Shown here in pieces: positions 23,764-33,756 of a stretch of DNA of 45,136 nt. Under the pieces are notes generated by a model that saw only the letters and a program-made list of their open reading frames with translations, searched no databases and was not told where the DNA came from. Made by a program: the position numbers and the translations under genes. The stretch comes from Fidelibacterota bacterium 408169 (GTDB lineage Bacteria > Fidelibacterota > Marinisomatia > Marinisomatales > TCS55). Each line of letters starts with the position of its first letter. Position 1 is the stretch's first letter. The DNA is taken from assembly GCA_002256485.1 (NCBI GenBank), contig NNSG01000014.1, forward strand, positions 1 to 45,136. Reading direction: 5' to 3'.

Positions 23764-24867
23764 ATGCACCGGACTAAACAGCTTTTATATCTTCTTTTAA
23801 TTACGTTGTTCAGTTGTGAACCTCTGGTCACGACCTTTGAAGATACAGAAGATGCTGTTTTATACGAAGCCAAAACGTTCACCACAATTCCGAATCCCGA
23901 TAATGCATTAATCATTTTGTCCTGGAATATCCGTTTTGGTATCGGGCGTCTGCCTTTTTTCGGCGATTCCTGCGGGGACCGAACCGTTATGACGGAAAAA
24001 GAAGTATTGGATGCTCTGGAACTAATCGCCGCAGAAATCGATGCCATTGACCCGGACATTATTTTGTTCCAAGAGGTAGACCGGGAATCCAAACGAACGC
24101 AATATATTGATCAGGTTCAGTGGCTATTGGATCATACGGATATGAATTACGCTGCCTATGCATCCATGTGGAAAGCCCAAACAATTCCCAGCGACGGCAT
24201 TGGCAGAATTGATGCGGGGAATGTTGTTATGACTCGCCATGAAATCGAATCAGCCGAACGAATTCAGCTGCCCCTGCGCACTGATCAGGATGCCTTGACA
24301 AAAATGTTTTACCTGCGCAGGAATATACTGAAAGCGAAAATAGCCATTCCTGATCAGGATAATTTTTATGCAGTTGCGGTTCATGCTACTGCCTTTGCCA
24401 CGGACGACACAAAACAAAAACACATTGACAAATTTAAAGATGTTTTAGATGAAATGGCTGCAGCGGGAGATGTGTTTGTGGCCGGGGGAGATTTGAATTC
24501 CGTCCCACCCGGAGCAGAAACAGATTTCTGCGATGAAGACGCCTGTGAAGAGGATGTGTTCCACACTGATTCTGATGGCGGACCCCATTTGGAAGGCAGC
24601 TATTTTGAAAATTTTGACACTGAACCAACATTGCTCCAACCGCTGTATGATACCTATAATCCAGCCATTCAGTTGTCTGCTGCTGTTGGGGTAGACCATA
24701 ATACACACAGCACATCTGAAAACAGGTTTTGGGATCGCAAGCTGGATTATATTTTTACGAATAAAAACGTCGCGTCCGGTAGTGGCACTACCCATCAGGG
24801 ACTCTTTCAAGAGACCATTCATTTGTCTGATCACGCACCGGTCAGCTGCGTGATTATATTAGAGTAA
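23764..24867 (+). CDS. Endonuclease/exonuclease/phosphatase-family lipoprotein
   Basis: The protein has 367 residues with a lipoprotein signal (LLLITLFSC, Cys ~18). The EEP fold motifs are ILSWNIRFG (Asn), IILFQEVDRES (metal-binding Glu), GNVVMTRHEI, AVHATAF, FVAGGDLNSVPPG (Asp/Asn), LDYIFTN and LSDHAPV (terminal Asp-His). All the metal and catalytic residues I can place are present. Substrates in this superfamily range from DNA to phosphoinositides and sphingomyelin; none can be chosen here. The N-terminal Cys suggests attachment to the outer membrane or periplasmic face. Confidence 0.9.
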   Translation: MHRTKQLLYLLLITLFSCEPLVTTFEDTEDAVLYEAKTFTTIPNPDNALIILSWNIRFGIGRLPFFGDSCGDRTVMTEKEVLDALELIAAEIDAIDPDIILFQEVDRESKRTQYIDQVQWLLDHTDMNYAAYASMWKAQTIPSDGIGRIDAGNVVMTRHEIESAERIQLPLRTDQDALTKMFYLRRNILKAKIAIPDQDNFYAVAVHATAFATDDTKQKHIDKFKDVLDEMAAAGDVFVAGGDLNSVPPGAETDFCDEDACEEDVFHTDSDGGPHLEGSYFENFDTEPTLLQPLYDTYNPAIQLSAAVGVDHNTHSTSENRFWDRKLDYIFTNKNVASGSGTTHQGLFQETIHLSDHAPVSCVIILE

Positions 24868-24949
24868 TGAATTATGGATTGTATTTATCCTTAAGGTCTT
24901 TGTAGGATTTAATACTTAAATAAACAACAATAACAATAAGGAGTTAAAT

Positions 24950-26443
24950 ATGTCAAACAGACCCGAATTTAAATCCCAATATGAAAATTATATTGGTGGA
25001 GAATGGGTAGCACCGGTGGATGGTGAATATTTTGAAAATAAATCACCTGTTGATGGCAGCATCATTGCTAATGTACCGAAATCAAATAAAAAGGATATTG
25101 ATTTAGCAGTGAAAGCTGCGTGGAAAGCAGCTCCAACTTGGAATAAATCCTCTGCAACTGAACGTAGTACACTGCTCAATAAAATTGCAGATCGGATTGA
25201 AGAAAATCTAGAAAAACTCGCATTGGTCGAAACCTGGGATAATGGAAAAGCTATACGCGAAACGAATGCGGCGGATATTCCCTTAACCATTGACCATTTT
25301 CGATATTTTGCCGGAGTAATTCGAGCAGAATCGGGTGAAGTGTCCGATCTGGATGCGAATACTGTTTCAATGGAAATCCATGAACCATTAGGTGTTGTGG
25401 GACAAATTATCCCTTGGAATTTTCCAATTTTAATGGCTGCCTGGAAATTGGCACCTGCGTTGGCAGCGGGAAACTGCGTTGTATTGAAACCTGCAGAACA
25501 AACACCTGTTTCAATTTTATTTTTGATTGAAGCAATTGCAGATCTATTACCACCTGGTGTGGTAAATGTTATCAATGGATTTGGCCCTGAAGCTGGAAAG
25601 CCGTTAGCGACCCATCCTGATGTAAAGAAAATTGCTTTCACAGGTGAGACTACCACTGGTCGTCTCATCATGCAATACGCATCTGAAAACATTATCCCAT
25701 TCACATTGGAATTGGGTGGAAAGTCTCCCAATGTTTTCTTTGATAGTGTTATGGCAGAAGATGATAATTTTCTCGATAAAGCAATCGAAGGACTTGTCTT
25801 ATTTGCCTTTAACCAGGGTGAAGTTTGTACGTGCCCATCCAGAGCGCTGATTCAAGAAAATATCTATGATGCTTTCATGGAACGATGCTTAAAACGGATT
25901 GAAGCCATTACCATGGGTGATACCCTAGATGGTGGTACCATGATGGGGGCTCAAGCATCCAATGATCAATATGAGAAAATCCTAAACTACATTGATATTG
26001 GCAAACAAGAAGGTGCTGAAGTTCTCATTGGCGGCGAAGCTTACCAAAATGAAACTTACCCTGATGGTTTTTATATTCAACCAACGGTATTTAAAGGCAA
26101 TAACAAAATGCGCATTTTCCAGGAAGAAATTTTTGGGCCTGTGTTAAGTGTTACTACTTTTAAAGACGAAGCGGAAGCATTGGAAATTGCCAATGATACA
26201 CTTTATGGTTTGGGCGCAGGTGTTTGGACGCGTGATATTCATCAAATGCAATCCATGTCTCGCGGCATTGAAGCGGGTCGAGTTTGGTGTAACTGCTATC
26301 ACGCATACCCTGCACATGCTTCATTTGGTGGATACAAAAAATCCGGGATTGGTAGAGAGACACATAAAATGATGCTTGATCATTATCGTCATACCAAGAA
26401 CGTATTAACATCCTTTGACAAAAATCCATTAGGATTCTTTTAA
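24950..26443 (+). CDS. aldB: NAD-dependent acetaldehyde/aldehyde dehydrogenase (AldB/ExaC type)
   Basis: The protein has 497 residues and a clear AAGGAG. It oxidises aldehydes, probably acetaldehyde, to acids with NAD(P). Conserved sites are [30 protein letters not shown] (cofactor Lys), [18 protein letters not shown] (general-base Glu ~254), [12 protein letters not shown] (catalytic Cys ~293) and EEIFGPVLS. The EVCTCPSR form is characteristic of the AldB/ExaC group. A DUF779 gene follows, a frequent partner of this group. A terminator-like hairpin lies between them. Confidence 0.95.
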   Translation: MSNRPEFKSQYENYIGGEWVAPVDGEYFENKSPVDGSIIANVPKSNKKDIDLAVKAAWKAAPTWNKSSATERSTLLNKIADRIEENLEKLALVETWDNGKAIRETNAADIPLTIDHFRYFAGVIRAESGEVSDLDANTVSMEIHEPLGVVGQIIPWNFPILMAAWKLAPALAAGNCVVLKPAEQTPVSILFLIEAIADLLPPGVVNVINGFGPEAGKPLATHPDVKKIAFTGETTTGRLIMQYASENIIPFTLELGGKSPNVFFDSVMAEDDNFLDKAIEGLVLFAFNQGEVCTCPSRALIQENIYDAFMERCLKRIEAITMGDTLDGGTMMGAQASNDQYEKILNYIDIGKQEGAEVLIGGEAYQNETYPDGFYIQPTVFKGNNKMRIFQEEIFGPVLSVTTFKDEAEALEIANDTLYGLGAGVWTRDIHQMQSMSRGIEAGRVWCNCYHAYPAHASFGGYKKSGIGRETHKMMLDHYRHTKNVLTSFDKNPLGFF

Positions 26444-26456
26444 ACTCAAATACGAT

Positions 26457-26487
26457 AAATGGGCAGTTTAAAATCTGCCCATTTATT
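26457..26487 (+). terminator. Rho-independent terminator
   Basis: aaatgggcag-tttaaaat-ctgcccattt is a perfect 10-bp stem followed by ATTTAA, 13 nt after the aldehyde dehydrogenase stop. Its T-run is interrupted, so some read-through to the DUF779 gene is likely. Confidence 0.75.
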
Positions 26488-26496
26488 TAATCAATT

Positions 26497-26868
26497 ATGT
26501 ATACTGAACGAGTAAGCGTAACTGATAAAGCCAAAGCTGTCATAGACCAATTACGTGAAAAGCATGGTGAACTTATGTTTCATCAAAGTGGTGGTTGTTG
26601 TGATGGATCTGCGCCCATGTGCTTCGAAAAAGGCGATTTTTTGATTGGATCTAGAGACTTATGCCTTGGTACTATTCATGGTTGTGAATTTTTTATGGCT
26701 GAAGATCAATTTGAATATTATAAATATTCACATATTACCATTGATGTTTCCGAAGGGCGCGGCTCAAGTTTCTCATTAGAAATTCCCCTTGGTTTAAGGT
26801 TCATGTCTGTTTCTCGAATTTTAACAGAAGAAGAAAGCGCTAAAATGAAATCACCGCAAACTCAATAA
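26497..26868 (+). CDS. DUF779 protein, aldehyde dehydrogenase partner
   Basis: The protein has 123 residues. It contains FHQSGGCCDGSAPMCFEKGD with its conserved adjacent cysteines, a further Cys in DLCLGTIHGCEFFM, and SEGRGSSFSLE, which together identify DUF779. These small proteins are commonly encoded next to AldB/ExaC dehydrogenases, and the cysteines suggest metal binding. The biochemical role is not established to my knowledge. The ATG is 10 nt after the hairpin and has no strong ribosome site. Confidence 0.9.
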   Translation: MYTERVSVTDKAKAVIDQLREKHGELMFHQSGGCCDGSAPMCFEKGDFLIGSRDLCLGTIHGCEFFMAEDQFEYYKYSHITIDVSEGRGSSFSLEIPLGLRFMSVSRILTEEESAKMKSPQTQ

Positions 26869-26877
26869 ACAATTGTA

Positions 26878-27642
26878 ATGAAATATTTTATTATAATCAT
26901 TATGTCAACCCAACTATTTTCCCAGGGAGAATGGCTTCCCGGCACTGCGAACACGTTGCCTCAAGGGAGATGGGAGTATGGCGTCTTTCAGCCGGTGCGC
27001 TGGGGACAATCTGAAGACAGGGAAATTTCATTTTACAAGTTGACTGCTTTGCTTATGCCCGGCGTAGCCGTTAAGCAGCGCTGGGTACAGCGTTATGATT
27101 GGACAGTTTCATCTTCTCATTCGGTCTATTACCCAACACCCTTATTAAAAATGGTGACAAAAGAAGGAATTGGCGGAATGATTTCTCCGGAATTTGACAT
27201 CCCGAATATGGTATCATTATGGAATATGGTGTTGGCTAGCAAACAAATTGATCAGGATAAAATTTTCACAGCAAAAGCCGGTATTGCAATCGCGCTTGGA
27301 GGAAGTGATTTGGCCATGGAATCCACCATTGATCTGCCGTTAATTTATCACAGGCTGGCAGTGTATTATAATAGCTGGCTATTGAGATTTGGTTCTGATA
27401 TGAACGGGCGATTAAGTAATAAATGGACCTATTTGGTTGATGGTGATTTGTTCATCATTCCGGGGATGAAGGGCTCTTTTGCTCTGGAACATAAGGGAAT
27501 GGTTACCTGGGAAAAATCTTCACGTTTTCATATATCATTAGGTTACAAAATGGTTTACGGTCAATACCCTGACGGCTATCCTAACGAAAATATTACACGA
27601 ACACACATATTACCCATGATTGATTTTGTGTGGGGTCGATAA
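26878..27642 (+). CDS. Putative outer-membrane/exported protein of unknown function
   Basis: The protein has 254 residues. A short signal peptide (IIIIMSTQLFSQ) is followed by alternating hydrophobic and polar strands with many aromatic residues at strand ends (YYPTPLL, LAVYYNSWLLRFG, TYLVDGDLFIIPG, HISLGYKMVYG). This suggests a small beta-barrel of about ten to twelve strands. The gene starts 9 nt after the DUF779 stop and ends 64 nt before the TetR gene. I recognise no family. Confidence 0.65.
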   Translation: MKYFIIIIMSTQLFSQGEWLPGTANTLPQGRWEYGVFQPVRWGQSEDREISFYKLTALLMPGVAVKQRWVQRYDWTVSSSHSVYYPTPLLKMVTKEGIGGMISPEFDIPNMVSLWNMVLASKQIDQDKIFTAKAGIAIALGGSDLAMESTIDLPLIYHRLAVYYNSWLLRFGSDMNGRLSNKWTYLVDGDLFIIPGMKGSFALEHKGMVTWEKSSRFHISLGYKMVYGQYPDGYPNENITRTHILPMIDFVWGR

Positions 27643-27680
27643 AAATTTGTTAAAAAAATAAATTTTTTTGTGTAAATTCC

Positions 27681-27696
27681 GACCGACCAGTCAGTC
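27681..27696. promoter_or_regulatory. Candidate TetR operator
   Basis: GACCGACCAGTCAGTC is an imperfect palindrome (two mismatches between arms) of the GACYGACY-RGTCRGTC type bound by many TetR-family repressors. It ends 9 nt before the tetR-like ATG and follows an A/T-rich stretch suitable for a -10 element. Autoregulation of the downstream operon is inferred. Confidence 0.65.
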
Positions 27697-27705
27697 ACAA
27701 GCATA

Positions 27706-28287
27706 ATGAATAAACGTGAATTAATCATCGAAGCTGCCATTGAAGTGTTTGCCCGGGACGGGCTTGAAAAAGGGAAAATTGCCGATATTGCCAAAGAAGC
27801 GGGAATAGGAAAAGGAACGGTGTATGAATATTTCCGCAGCAAGGATGATATTTTCCAGGCAATTGAACAATATGTTTTTACAGATTTCAATTTAATATTT
27901 GATCAATTAAGCTCATCATCTCTTTCTCCACCGCAAAAACTCACAGCATTGATGGAAAATGCCTTGGATATGTTTATGGAGATGGGTGACGTTATGCTCA
28001 TTTTAATGGAACTTTGGGCCCAAGCAGGGCGGGGACACGTCCACGGCTCGGATCCTTCATTATTTGTAGAATATTATGATGATTTCCGTCAACGCGTTGA
28101 ATCGATTTTGGAAGACGGTATAAAAACCGGAGAATTGCGGAAGATGAATAAAGAAGGCGTTGCCACTCTTCTGTTGGCTTTTATGGATGGATTAGTTTGG
28201 CAGTTTGTTATTTTAAATGAGCCTGAAAAATTTAATAAAATAAAATCGGAAGCTATTAAATCATTTATGAGGGGAATTGTAAATTGA
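27706..28287 (+). CDS. TetR/AcrR-family transcriptional repressor
   Basis: The protein has 193 residues. The N-terminal helix-turn-helix IADIAKEAGIGKGTVYEYF lies at ~26-44 within a classical TetR_N domain (~1-60). The helical C-terminal ligand domain contains LMENALDMFMEMGDVMLIL and ends in FMRGIVN. The preceding operator-like palindrome and the tightly overlapping downstream genes indicate that it is the first gene of the operon it controls. The ligand is unknown; a lipid or hydrophobic compound would fit the export genes downstream. Confidence 0.95.
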   Translation: MNKRELIIEAAIEVFARDGLEKGKIADIAKEAGIGKGTVYEYFRSKDDIFQAIEQYVFTDFNLIFDQLSSSSLSPPQKLTALMENALDMFMEMGDVMLILMELWAQAGRGHVHGSDPSLFVEYYDDFRQRVESILEDGIKTGELRKMNKEGVATLLLAFMDGLVWQFVILNEPEKFNKIKSEAIKSFMRGIVN

Positions 28288-29435
28288 GCAAAGCAATTCT
28301 TATTTTAGGCGGCAGCGGCAATACGGGTGAAAAAATCGCTCGGCTACTATTAGACATTACCGATGTTCGGATTATTCTTGGCGCTCGAAATAAGGAAAAA
28401 CTTCGAAAAACAGCTGAAAACCTGAAAGAACCGGAACGGGTAACATTGACATTGGCAGATGCAAGCGACCCTCATTCTCTCTCTGCAGCATTTTCCGGAA
28501 TGGATATGGTTCTTTCTGCCGCATCTACGGCAGAATTTACAGAAAATGTTGCCAGCGCTTGTATTAAAGCTGGATGTGATTATTTGGATGTTCAATATTC
28601 CAACACAAAAGTTTCCATTCTCAAATCCATGACAGCAGACATTGAAAAATCGGGACAATGTTTCATCAGCGAAGCAGGATTTCACCCGGGACTGCCCGCG
28701 GCGTTAGTGCGGTATGCAGATACTCAAATGGACATATTGGAATCGGCCATCACAGCCGGAGCGATCAGCGCCAACTGGGATGATGCAACTATCACTGAAT
28801 CCACAAAAAGAGAATTTGTCAGAGAGTTGGGAAACTATAAAATGGAATTCCTGAAAAATGGTGATTGGAAAAAGCCGGGATTCTGGTCCATGAGAGATTT
28901 CCCCGCCATTGATTTTGGTAATCCGGTGGGAAAGAAAATGTGCGTTCCCATGTTTTTTGAAGAATTACGAAATTTACCCCAAATGATTCCATCGTTGAAA
29001 CACACCGGTTTTTATATTGCAGGGTTTGGATGGTTTGCAGATTATGTTGTCATGCCCTTAGTTTTACTGATGATGAAATGGTTTCCAAAAACAATGGAAA
29101 AACCCATGGGAAATCTTTTTGTCTGGGCATGGAAATTGTCATCTAAACCGCCCTATTACACCATGCTGAAGTTAGAAGCGAATGGAGAAATACAAGGAGA
29201 AAAAACATCTTTTTACATGACCTTAAACCATGAGGACGGCTATTGGTTTACAGCTATTCCTGTGGTAGCGTGTCTCCTTCAATATTTAGATGGGTCTATC
29301 CAAAAACAGGGCCTTCATTGGATGGGACAGTTGGTGGAGCCGATTCGATTGATAGAAGATATGGAAAAGATGGGAATTTTGGTTAGCTACGAAGCGCATG
29401 AAGAGACGAGAAATAATACGGTTATCGTGAAGTGA
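28284..29435 (+). CDS. Saccharopine-dehydrogenase-like NAD(P) oxidoreductase
   Basis: The protein has 383 residues. Its TTG start overlaps the TetR stop (TTGA). The N-terminal Rossmann fold is SKAILILGGSGNTGEKIARL, with the acidic/basic second strand ILGARNKEKL and then LADASDPHSLSAAF, typical of the saccharopine dehydrogenase NADP-binding family. ISEAGFHPGLPAALVRYAD is also seen in this family. The middle contains a hydrophobic membrane-associating segment (YVVMPLVLLMMKWFP). True lysine metabolism is unlikely. Such proteins in export operons may modify lipids. Confidence 0.85.
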   Translation: MSKAILILGGSGNTGEKIARLLLDITDVRIILGARNKEKLRKTAENLKEPERVTLTLADASDPHSLSAAFSGMDMVLSAASTAEFTENVASACIKAGCDYLDVQYSNTKVSILKSMTADIEKSGQCFISEAGFHPGLPAALVRYADTQMDILESAITAGAISANWDDATITESTKREFVRELGNYKMEFLKNGDWKKPGFWSMRDFPAIDFGNPVGKKMCVPMFFEELRNLPQMIPSLKHTGFYIAGFGWFADYVVMPLVLLMMKWFPKTMEKPMGNLFVWAWKLSSKPPYYTMLKLEANGEIQGEKTSFYMTLNHEDGYWFTAIPVVACLLQYLDGSIQKQGLHWMGQLVEPIRLIEDMEKMGILVSYEAHEETRNNTVIVK

Positions 29436-30499
29436 AATTATTTTTTAGGTTACTCTTGATATTTATTCCAATCATGTTGGTTTCCCAATTCATTTCAACA
29501 AAAGGTCAATTTTGGGTGAGCAGTATTACAGGAAATGACGTGCCCACCGGGCAATCTGCTTTTGAATCAACATTGGGTTACATTCCCACCCTCTCCCTAT
29601 TTCACAATTTATCTGATTTTTCATTTATTGATTTTGAATGGGCTTACCGCCTCGACAGTTCCTATTCCGGCGATTCTCTTGTTTCCAATCATGAGAAAAA
29701 TCACCGTCTTTGGGTTCGATATTCATCTGAAACATTGGAAGCTCGATTCGGTTTGCAAAAAATAATTTTTGGACCGTCACAAATTTTACGAACACTTTCC
29801 TGGTTTGATACATTTGACCTCACTGACCCTACGGGCCAAACAGATGGCGTGGAAGCATTGCGGCTGAAATGGTTTCCGTCTAACTCATTTTCTGTTTGGT
29901 CATGGGCGATTCAAAATGAGCAGGATACGGTGTCTTTTGGCGGGCGGGCGGAACTTTCGTCATCGTTTGGCGAATTCGGACTTACGATTCATTCGGATCC
30001 GACTAAAACTCAACAATTTATGGGACAAACCGGGATCCCGATTTTTGAACCTCACAAACGATTTGCTTTGGATATTCGCCATGATGGATTTGTAGGCTCT
30101 TGGTTGGAAACTATGCTTATAACTTCAGAGAATTCAGATATTAAAATGCTTACAGTTGGCGCCGATTATACATTGCCTGTTTCCAACGGTCTTTTGATTA
30201 TGACCGAATCCATGTTTATCAATAATAGTGAATCAGACAATCAAACATTCACAGCTATTATGGCAATGCTTCCCATAGGAATGGTTCATTCTGTTCTGTT
30301 TATTTCTCAAATTGATTGGAAAGAAGATCGGACTTATCATTATCTGCGATGGAGTGCGACCTATGATCAATTCAGTTTAAATTTGATTTTGTCTCGTAAC
30401 CCAAAACGGACAGATTACACTTTTGGGGAAGAATTTTTGCCTAAGACAATAGCTGGATTCGGAACCGGTGTTCAAATCATGTTCATTTACAATCATTAA
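29432..30499 (+). CDS. Putative outer-membrane beta-barrel protein
   Basis: The protein has 355 residues. Its GTG start overlaps the previous stop (GTGA). A signal peptide (LLLIFIPIMLVSQFIST) is followed by repeated amphipathic strands: FIDFEWAYRLDSSY, HRLWVRYSSETLEARFGLQKI, ALRLKWFPSNSFSVWSWAIQ and YHYLRWSATYDQFSLNLILS. The C-terminus ends in GTGVQIMFIYNH, in keeping with an outer-membrane barrel. It is translationally coupled to the oxidoreductase and precedes the ABC genes, so it could be their outer-membrane acceptor (inference). Confidence 0.75.
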   Translation: MKLFFRLLLIFIPIMLVSQFISTKGQFWVSSITGNDVPTGQSAFESTLGYIPTLSLFHNLSDFSFIDFEWAYRLDSSYSGDSLVSNHEKNHRLWVRYSSETLEARFGLQKIIFGPSQILRTLSWFDTFDLTDPTGQTDGVEALRLKWFPSNSFSVWSWAIQNEQDTVSFGGRAELSSSFGEFGLTIHSDPTKTQQFMGQTGIPIFEPHKRFALDIRHDGFVGSWLETMLITSENSDIKMLTVGADYTLPVSNGLLIMTESMFINNSESDNQTFTAIMAMLPIGMVHSVLFISQIDWKEDRTYHYLRWSATYDQFSLNLILSRNPKRTDYTFGEEFLPKTIAGFGTGVQIMFIYNH

Positions 30500-30568
30500 A
30501 TATGGAATGGATTAACCATGTTAATCCGTGCGTCAACACGGTTGATGCAATCCAAAAAAAGGGAAAAT

Positions 30569-31282
30569 ATGTCAAATAAAAATGTAGTAGAAATTCAAAA
30601 TCTTTTAAAACAATTTCCCGTTGGTGGCGGTTTCTTTACTGCACTGAAGGATGTGAATCTTCAATTTAAAACAGGAGAATTTTCCGGTTTGGTGGGGCCA
30701 TCAGGCTCGGGAAAAACAACTCTTTTAAATCAAATTGGCGGACTGGACTCCCCCACAGAAGGGTCTGTTAATGTATTAAATATGGATTTGGTTAATGCAT
30801 CCCATAATCAGAGAGCTGATTTACGAAAAACAAAAATGGGATTTATTTTTCAAAGCTATAATTTGCTTCCTGTTTATACAGTTTTTGAAAATGTAGAACT
30901 TCCCTTGATATTGAACAAAATAGAGTCTAAAAAACGAAAAGAGCTTGTTGAGCAAGCAGTTGAATGGGTTGGACTCACAGATAAATTAGAATCTCGCCCA
31001 TCCCAATTAAGCGGTGGTGAATGCCAGCGGACAGCCATTGCCAGAGCCATCGTTCACAAACCTGCACTCGTATTGGCAGATGAGCCTACGGCAAATTTAG
31101 ATGCAAAAAATTCACATCAAATAATGAAGATTCTCGTGAATCTAAATCAAGAATTGGATACATCTTTTATTTTTGCCACTCATGATGAAAAAATAATGGA
31201 ATACTTAAAACGAATTATACATTTGGACGATGGGCAAGTAACACAAGATGATATTATCGAAAAACCTAAAATGAGTTTATGA
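30569..31282 (+). CDS. ABC transporter ATPase (LolD/MacB type)
   Basis: The protein has ~237 residues from the ATG at 30569; the in-frame upstream ATG at 30518 would add an unconserved tail. Walker A is GLVGPSGSGKTTLL, the Q-loop FIFQSYNLLPVYTVFENVEL, the signature LSGGECQRTAIARAI, Walker B ALVLADEPTANLD, and the H-loop FATHDEKIME. The Q-loop sequence, ALKDVNLQFKTGEFSGL and the short length place it in the LolD/MacB subfamily, which drives mechanotransmission rather than transport through the membrane. The next gene starts inside its stop (ATGA). Confidence 0.95.
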   Translation: MSNKNVVEIQNLLKQFPVGGGFFTALKDVNLQFKTGEFSGLVGPSGSGKTTLLNQIGGLDSPTEGSVNVLNMDLVNASHNQRADLRKTKMGFIFQSYNLLPVYTVFENVELPLILNKIESKKRKELVEQAVEWVGLTDKLESRPSQLSGGECQRTAIARAIVHKPALVLADEPTANLDAKNSHQIMKILVNLNQELDTSFIFATHDEKIMEYLKRIIHLDDGQVTQDDIIEKPKMSL

Positions 31283-32454
31283 TGCTATTTCATCTTGCAT
31301 TAAAAAATCTTATTGGTGCAGGTTTGCGGACCTGGCTCAATGTTTTTGTTACCGCCCTTTCCTTTTTCATGATTATCTTTATTTCAGGAATGTATGATGG
31401 CATGCGGAAACATGCACGGCAAGTCACCATTGATACAGAAGTAGCAGGCGGTTCCTATTGGCATCCTGAATTTGACCCATTGGATCCTTTCACCTTTGAA
31501 GATTCTCATGGTCAACCGCCAGCATCCATACAAAACGCTATCCAAAAACAACAAGCGCTTCCTGTTTTAGTCAGTCAAGCATCTATTTATCCTCACGGAC
31601 GCATCATGCCGGTGGTTATGAAAGGCATCGAGCCAAGCCAAGAAATTGTTAATCTTCCAACACATACACTTTTAGAAAAAACAGATGGACTCATCCCTGT
31701 TCTTATTGGAAGCGGTATGGCAGATTACACCAAATTAAAGTTGGGTGATACGTTTATGATTCGATGGTTGGATGTGCACCAATCTTATGATGCAGATGAA
31801 GGTATTGTTGTCCACATTATGGAGACGGAAAATTTCAAAGTGGACATGGGGACGATTTGGATTCCCATCCGAAAAGCCCAAACAATGTTAAGCATGGAAA
31901 ATGAAGCAACGTATGTGACAATTGCTAAAGGTGTCCCTCTTTTAAATGGTACACATAATTGGATTCATCGTGATATTGATTATTTGATGCGCGACATGGA
32001 AGCCATGATTGAAGCAGATGAACCCGGCGCTCAAATCATGTATGTTATTTTATTAGCCTTAGCTGGAATGGGAATATTCAATTCACAAATATTATCTATT
32101 TTTCGAAGACGAAAAGAAATAGGTACCTTAATGGCCGTCGGTATGACACGATCAAGAGTAGTTGGACTTTTCACAATGGAAGGTGGAATGAATGCATTTT
32201 TAGCCTTAATTATGACGATTGTTTTAGGGGGACCATTCCTTATTTATTTTGCCATATATGGGATTCCTATGCCTATTGATTATACGGAAATGGGATTAAT
32301 TATGGCTAAAAGATTAATGCCGGTTTATTCTATTGCTCTATTGGTTTCAACAACATTGTTTATTGCTTTTGTAGTGTTAATCTTGAGTTATTTGCCATCA
32401 AGACGAATTGCAAAGATGAAACCCACTGACGCCATAAGGGGGAAGATCACCTAA
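31279..32454 (+). CDS. FtsX/MacB-type ABC permease 1
   Basis: The protein has 391 residues and the MacB/FtsX layout. Transmembrane helix 1 lies at ~10-35 (WLNVFVTALSFFMIIFISGMY), then a periplasmic MacB_PCD-like domain from ~40 to 255. Three C-terminal helices lie at ~255-280, ~305-330 and ~350-375, with the coupling segment SIFRRRKEIGTLMAVGMTRSRVVGLF. The protein ends SRRIAKMKPTDAIRG, typical of LolC/E-type permeases. Its stop overlaps the second permease (TAATG), so the two probably form a LolCE-like heterodimer with the ATPase upstream. Confidence 0.93.
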   Translation: MMLFHLALKNLIGAGLRTWLNVFVTALSFFMIIFISGMYDGMRKHARQVTIDTEVAGGSYWHPEFDPLDPFTFEDSHGQPPASIQNAIQKQQALPVLVSQASIYPHGRIMPVVMKGIEPSQEIVNLPTHTLLEKTDGLIPVLIGSGMADYTKLKLGDTFMIRWLDVHQSYDADEGIVVHIMETENFKVDMGTIWIPIRKAQTMLSMENEATYVTIAKGVPLLNGTHNWIHRDIDYLMRDMEAMIEADEPGAQIMYVILLALAGMGIFNSQILSIFRRRKEIGTLMAVGMTRSRVVGLFTMEGGMNAFLALIMTIVLGGPFLIYFAIYGIPMPIDYTEMGLIMAKRLMPVYSIALLVSTTLFIAFVVLILSYLPSRRIAKMKPTDAIRGKIT

Positions 32455-33737
32455 TGTTTAAATTTGTATTAAATGGAATATTAAGAGACAGATCCCGAAG
32501 TCTTTTTCCCATTATTATTGTTTCTCTCATTGTGGCTTTGGTGGTGTTCTATAAAGGCTTTCTGGTTGGTGCAATGGGAAACATGTTTAAAGATTCTGCC
32601 GTCATTACGTCCGGTCATGTGAAAGTTATGACAACTGCCTACAAAGAAGAGCGACAAATGCTGCCAAATGATTTAGCTCTGCTTGAAGTAGATCATTTAA
32701 TAGCAGACTTATCTCAATCTCATCCGGATCATTTCTGGTCGCCAAGGATTTCCTTTGCAGGGTTATTGGATTTACCGGATGAAAATGGAGAGACCAAATC
32801 CCAAGGACCAGTGTTTACTACAGGAATTGATTTCCTTTCTGAAAATTCCAGGCAAGCAGAATTATGGGAATTAGACACGCGGATTGTATCCGGCAGAGAA
32901 ATCCGACATTTTAACGAATCTCTCGTAAGTGCAAAACTCGCTGAACAATTAGGCCTTTCATTGGGAGACGCTGTTACATTTGTGGGAACAACAATGGATA
33001 ATGCTTTCACAACATTCAACTTTATTGTTGTGGGTACATTTGATTTAAAGATGGGACCTGTTGATAAACAAATGATGTTAGCGGATATCCAAGGTGCACG
33101 AATGGCATTGAATATGGAAAATGCAGCTGCTGAAATATTTGGTTTTAAGCATGATATGTTTTATGATGATAAAAACTCACAAGTTTTAAGAAATCAATTC
33201 AATAAAATGCATTCGGATACATCCGATATTTTCCGCCCCACAATGATGGCCTTGAGAGATCAAAACCAAATGGGAACGATGGTGGATCTAGCGGATGTAG
33301 CCACAATCATCATTCTTGGTATTTTTATCCTGATTGCCATGATTGTACTATGGAATATGGGAATCATGAGTGGTCTTCGGCGCTATGGTGAAATGGGGAT
33401 TCGATTGGCCATGGGAGAAACAAAGGGACAAGTGTATCGATCTCTCATTTTAGAATCGGTCATAATAGGCACTATCGGTACATTTATTGGAACAGCCATT
33501 GGAATTCCCTTGACATGGTATGTACAAGAATACGGCATTGATTATTCAAGCGCGTTTGAAAATTTGAGTAACAATACAATGATGATGACAACTGTTTTTT
33601 ATGCAAAGATTACGCCGGATTTATTTTTCATCGGAATTGTACCTGGAGTTGTAGCTACTGTTTTGGGAACCATGTTGGCAGGACGGGCAATTTATAAACG
33701 AGAAATGGCACAGCTATTTAAAGAGTTGGAAAACTAG
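32454..33737 (+). CDS. FtsX/MacB-type ABC permease 2
   Basis: The protein has 427 residues and the same topology as its neighbour. Helix 1 is FPIIIVSLIVALVVFYKGFLV, followed by a large periplasmic domain (~45-275). Three helices then follow at ~283-305, ~335-360 and ~385-410, with GLRRYGEMGIRLAMGETKGQ as the coupling helix. The C-terminus (AGRAIYKREMAQLFKELEN) lacks the usual P-x-x-A-I/L-R motif of permease 1, suggesting asymmetric roles. It is 19 nt from the LolA-like gene. The pair of distinct permeases plus one ATPase recalls LolCDE. Confidence 0.93.
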   Translation: MFKFVLNGILRDRSRSLFPIIIVSLIVALVVFYKGFLVGAMGNMFKDSAVITSGHVKVMTTAYKEERQMLPNDLALLEVDHLIADLSQSHPDHFWSPRISFAGLLDLPDENGETKSQGPVFTTGIDFLSENSRQAELWELDTRIVSGREIRHFNESLVSAKLAEQLGLSLGDAVTFVGTTMDNAFTTFNFIVVGTFDLKMGPVDKQMMLADIQGARMALNMENAAAEIFGFKHDMFYDDKNSQVLRNQFNKMHSDTSDIFRPTMMALRDQNQMGTMVDLADVATIIILGIFILIAMIVLWNMGIMSGLRRYGEMGIRLAMGETKGQVYRSLILESVIIGTIGTFIGTAIGIPLTWYVQEYGIDYSSAFENLSNNTMMMTTVFYAKITPDLFFIGIVPGVVATVLGTMLAGRAIYKREMAQLFKELEN

Positions 33738-33756
33738 TTGGATTAGGAATTACAAT

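Noticed and set aside
24381-24834. Overlapping minus-strand frames inside the EEP lipoprotein gene
   Set aside because: They have no ribosome sites and lie opposite a gene with fully conserved motifs, so they are shadow frames.
24988-25731. A 247-codon minus-strand frame opposite the aldehyde dehydrogenase
   Set aside because: It is long only because of codon bias in the real gene. It has no recognisable domain.
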